From Pseudomonadota bacterium (GTDB lineage Bacteria; Pseudomonadota; Gammaproteobacteria; Nitrosococcales; Methylophagaceae), in assembly GCA_030576275.1 (NCBI GenBank), contig JALIBN010000003.1, positions 21,087-85,086 of the forward strand: a stretch of 64,000 nt of DNA, written 5' to 3'. Of the stretch, positions 61,369-64,000 are shown piece by piece. Position numbers and translations under genes: made by a program. Every line of letters begins with the position of its first letter. The first letter of the stretch is position 1. Below the pieces are notes generated by a model. The model made no database searches, was not told the origin of the DNA, and saw only the letters and a list, made by a program, of their open reading frames with translations.

Positions 61369-61395
61369 TAAGTATTAATGTACACTAAATACTTA
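61369..61395. promoter_or_regulatory. Inverted repeat in the divergent regulator/CheB-CheR intergenic region
   Basis: TAAGTATT (61369-61376) and AATACTTA (61388-61395) are perfect inverted arms with an 11-base spacer, 38 bases upstream of the activator start. A related pair, CTTAGT...ACTAAG, lies at about 61482-61503 near the other gene. They are plausible operator sites for the Fis-type HTH of the activator. No -24/-12 sigma-54 promoter was recognised. Confidence 0.45.
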
Positions 61396-61545
61396 TCATA
61401 AACGCATCATTTTGATACATATCCTAAAATTGTATGAACTGAGCGCAATGATTCACTATAAAAAAATTTAAGATAAATTATATCTTAGTGTTAATAAATA
61501 CTAAGCTAGTATTTTGTTAGTAATAAATAAAATGGATTTATAATT

Positions 61546-64000
61546 ATGACTACAAAGAACTTGATAGTTGGTATTGGTGCTTCAGCCGGCGGCTTGGAGG
61601 CCTTAGAAACTTTTTTTAAGTCGATGCCAGATAATTCAGGAATATCGTTTGTAGTCATTGTTCATCTAGACCCTCACCATGCCAGCATTTTACCTGAGTT
61701 ATTACAACGATCAACTAGCTTAGATGTCATTACTATTAGTGATAACACCAAAATTCAACCCAACACTGTTTATGTCATTCCTCCCAATCATAATGTATCG
61801 ATATTAAACGGTAAACTTCAATTATTAAACTTTCCTGAACCACGTACAGGCAATCTTCCTATTGATGTGTTTTTTAGCGCCTTAGCACAAGATCAGGGTG
61901 ATAATGCTGTCGCAATTATACTATCTGGTACCGGCTCTGATGGCTCACAGGGATTGAAAGAAATTAAAGCCGTAAATGGTTTAGTCATTTCACAAGATGA
62001 ATTATCAGCAAGATATGATGGCATGCCGCGCAACGCAATCGCAACTAAAATGGTCGATTTTGTACTTAGCCCAGACAAAATGCCAGAAAAATTAATTCAA
62101 TATTCACGTCAAACCAATCACCCTGAACTTATTAATATTGAAGGTAAAAAACATCATTTACACGATACTTTACAGCAAATAATATTACTTATTCACCGTA
62201 ACACGGGTCATGATTTTTCACTCTACAAAAAGAACACTCTATTTCGTAGAATTGAAAGACGTATGTATATTCACCAGCTAAATAATATTAACGATTACTT
62301 ACAATTTCTACAACAGAATGAAAATGAGATAACCACATTATTTAAAGAAATATTAATCGGTGTTACCAGCTTTTTTAGAGATAAAGAAGCCTTCGATCTA
62401 CTTGTCTCATCAATACTGCCAGAGATGCTGGAAGACAAGCCAGATGATTATATTATTCGCATTTGGGTTTCGGCCTGTAGCACTGGTGAAGAAGCTTACT
62501 CTATCGCTATTTGTGTAAAAGAATACTTAAATACCGTAAACAGAAATCTACATATACAGATATTTGCCACTGATATTGATGAAAAAGCGATAAGCATTGC
62601 TCGTAGTGGACTCTATTCTGAAAATGCACTGGCTAATATCGATGGCACTATTCGTGATCGCTATTTCTTCAAAGATAATGGCCATTATCGAATCATAAAA
62701 GCAATTCGTGAAATACTGGTCTTTGCAACCCAAAGCCTGATTAAAGACCCCCCTTTTACAAAACTGGATCTTATCAGCTGTCGAAATGTCTTAATTTATT
62801 TTTCAGCAGAATTACAGAAAAAACTATTTCCAATATTTCACTACAGCCTAAATAAAAATGGAATTCTTTTTTTAGGCTCATCAGAAACCACAGGACAATT
62901 TAATGAATATTTTGAAATTCTTGATAAAAAATGGAAATTTTACAAACGTAAATCAAATGAGAAACAAAGTATTACAAAGTTTGCATTATCAAATCCTGTT
63001 ACGGTCAATGACCGCATGTTCAATACAACGCCTTATTCATCACTCTCTAGCAATAGCAATAGCAATAGCAATAGCAATAGCAATAATAAAAACATGTTAG
63101 AGCTAGTAGAAATGGTACTAAAGAAAAGCGCTGCTGCGCCCTGTGTTGTTATTGATAATGACAAAAACATTCTTTATGTCCATGGTCGACTAGGTCGATA
63201 TCTAGAACCAGCTGAAGGTCACTCTCGTAATAATCTATTGGAAATGGCTCGTACGGTATCCCTTAAAAATGAATTGACAAATTGTATTCACAAAGCCGAA
63301 GTCAATCACTACGATATTGTCAAAATAGTCAATTATGAAGAAATGGATGGAGGGAAAAGCTCTTTTACGCTAAAAGTGATTCCACTTGAACATGTGGGCT
63401 CATTTAAAAAAATTAAAATGGTTGTATTTGAACATCCACCCCAGCAGATCTTGGGCGAGTCACAAGGCCCATCACACAACGAGTCGCCGATAAGTACAGA
63501 TATCGTTAACCTACAACAACAATTAACGACAAGTAGAGAAAATTTAGAAATAACGATTCGAGAATTAGAAACTTCAAACGAAGAATTGAAGTCTTCGAAC
63601 GAAGAATTACAGTCCACTAATGAAGAGTTACAAAGTACCAATGAAGAACTTGAAACCTCCAAAGAAGAATTGCAATCATTAAATGAGGAATCTATAACTG
63701 TAAATGCCGAGCTACAAAGTCGTATGGATGAACTAGCCCAAACTAACGATGACATTAAAAATCTTCTAGACAGTACAAAAGTTGCCACCATATTTTTAGA
63801 TACTCAATTAAAAATTCGTCGTTTTACACCAACAATGACTAACATCATCAACTTAATGCCGACAGATATCGGTCGTCCTATCGACCATTTTTCGTCCAAT
63901 TTATGCGATGTAAAATTGACTGACTACGCAAGAAAAGTATTAACAACGCTGGATAAAATAGACTTAGAGGTTAAAGATAACGCAGGAAATTACTACAATA
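61546..64000 (+). CDS. CheB-CheR-PAS fusion protein (partial, runs off the window)
   Basis: At least 818 codons are open to the window edge. Residues 1-190 are a CheB methylesterase domain without receiver (GASAGG Ser13, IVHLDP His40, SGTGSDG Asp132). Residues 205-490 are a CheR methyltransferase (NTLFRRIERRM, LIGVTSFFRD, VSACSTGEEAYSIAI, FATDIDEKAI, LISCRNVLIYF). A Ser-Asn repeat linker (502-513) comes next, then a region near 525-620, a long coiled coil of ETSNEEL/QSTNEEL repeats (about 650-725) and a PAS_10-like domain that continues past the end. Such fusions are usually not core chemotaxis proteins but signalling enzymes; a kinase module often follows. Confidence 0.9.
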   Translation, partial: MTTKNLIVGIGASAGGLEALETFFKSMPDNSGISFVVIVHLDPHHASILPELLQRSTSLDVITISDNTKIQPNTVYVIPPNHNVSILNGKLQLLNFPEPRTGNLPIDVFFSALAQDQGDNAVAIILSGTGSDGSQGLKEIKAVNGLVISQDELSARYDGMPRNAIATKMVDFVLSPDKMPEKLIQYSRQTNHPELINIEGKKHHLHDTLQQIILLIHRNTGHDFSLYKKNTLFRRIERRMYIHQLNNINDYLQFLQQNENEITTLFKEILIGVTSFFRDKEAFDLLVSSILPEMLEDKPDDYIIRIWVSACSTGEEAYSIAICVKEYLNTVNRNLHIQIFATDIDEKAISIARSGLYSENALANIDGTIRDRYFFKDNGHYRIIKAIREILVFATQSLIKDPPFTKLDLISCRNVLIYFSAELQKKLFPIFHYSLNKNGILFLGSSETTGQFNEYFEILDKKWKFYKRKSNEKQSITKFALSNPVTVNDRMFNTTPYSSLSSNSNSNSNSNSNNKNMLELVEMVLKKSAAAPCVVIDNDKNILYVHGRLGRYLEPAEGHSRNNLLEMARTVSLKNELTNCIHKAEVNHYDIVKIVNYEEMDGGKSSFTLKVIPLEHVGSFKKIKMVVFEHPPQQILGESQGPSHNESPISTDIVNLQQQLTTSRENLEITIRELETSNEELKSSNEELQSTNEELQSTNEELETSKEELQSLNEESITVNAELQSRMDELAQTNDDIKNLLDSTKVATIFLDTQLKIRRFTPTMTNIINLMPTDIGRPIDHFSSNLCDVKLTDYARKVLTTLDKIDLEVKDNAGNYYN
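63049..63084 (+). repeat. Six tandem AGCAAT units inside the CheB-CheR gene
   Basis: Six perfect head-to-tail AGCAAT hexamers encode (Ser-Asn)6 between the CheR domain and the following region. Because the unit is two codons, slippage changes linker length without breaking the frame. Confidence 0.95.

Noticed and set aside
62903..63100. Alternative plus-strand frame with an Ile-Ala repeat over the AGCAAT tract
   Set aside because: It is the hexamer read out of frame; the CheB-CheR frame is continuous through the repeat.

Overview
The window reads as a moderately AT-rich gammaproteobacterial chromosome segment. The order truD-ispF-ispD-ftsB-eno-kdsA-pyrG, the nadC/ampD pairing, the parC/parE pair and a PEP synthase with its DUF299 regulator are all characteristic of that class. 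Two formate dehydrogenases, a methylcitrate cycle and a CitE/mesaconyl-CoA hydratase set suggest a marine or methylotroph-like lineage (Methylophaga/Cycloclasticus-type relatives are plausible), but the genus cannot be fixed from sequence alone. Nearly all of the window is densely packed genes; no tRNA, rRNA, CRISPR array, prophage or intact insertion sequence was seen.

Layout. 0-7.3 kb (+): tail of a SpoU-type RNA methyltransferase, a MoxR-DUF58-transglutaminase operon with a DksA-like zinc-finger protein, tcdA, two uncharacterised proteins, mscL. 7.3-7.8 kb: a frameshifted DUF4332 pseudogene. 7.9-11.4 kb (-): a Mla/MCE-type lipid ABC transporter (permease, ATPase, MCE protein, lipoprotein). 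11.7-16.2 kb (-): soluble NAD-linked formate dehydrogenase, with NuoE-like and NuoF-like parts fused. 16.4-20.2 kb (-): DUF465 protein, ppsA, ppsR. 20.3-32 kb: a divergent carbon-metabolism locus controlled by a GntR regulator. Leftward it encodes GntR, malic enzyme, a CitE-like lyase and an acyl-CoA synthetase; rightward a second CitE-like lyase, mesaconyl-CoA hydratase (mch), a third CitE-like lyase, prpB, prpC and prpD. 32-40 kb (-): a membrane-bound, Tat-exported formate dehydrogenase with its maturation genes, directly downstream of parE-parC (40-44 kb). 44.5-48 kb: DUF2892 protein, ampD, a decayed DUF1538-DUF1538-PII-CBS operon, nadC. 48-52.7 kb (-): TonB-dependent receptor, cysG, DUF1223 protein. 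52.7-59.1 kb (-): truD to pyrG. 59.4-64 kb: a PAS/sigma-54 activator divergent from a CheB-CheR-PAS fusion that runs off the window.

Function. Formate can be oxidised both in the cytoplasm (giving NADH) and at the membrane (giving quinol). The 20-32 kb locus appears to convert propionyl-CoA to pyruvate plus succinate (PrpC/PrpD/PrpB) and to interconvert mesaconyl-CoA, beta-methylmalyl-CoA, propionyl-CoA and glyoxylate (Mch plus CitE-family lyases). Malic enzyme and PEP synthase lead on to pyruvate and PEP. Two copies of one 13-base palindrome-containing sequence in the divergent promoter region are the likely GntR operators. This locus is the best candidate for an under-described system. The second notable feature is local gene decay: the DUF4332 gene and the whole DUF1538/PII/CBS operon are broken.
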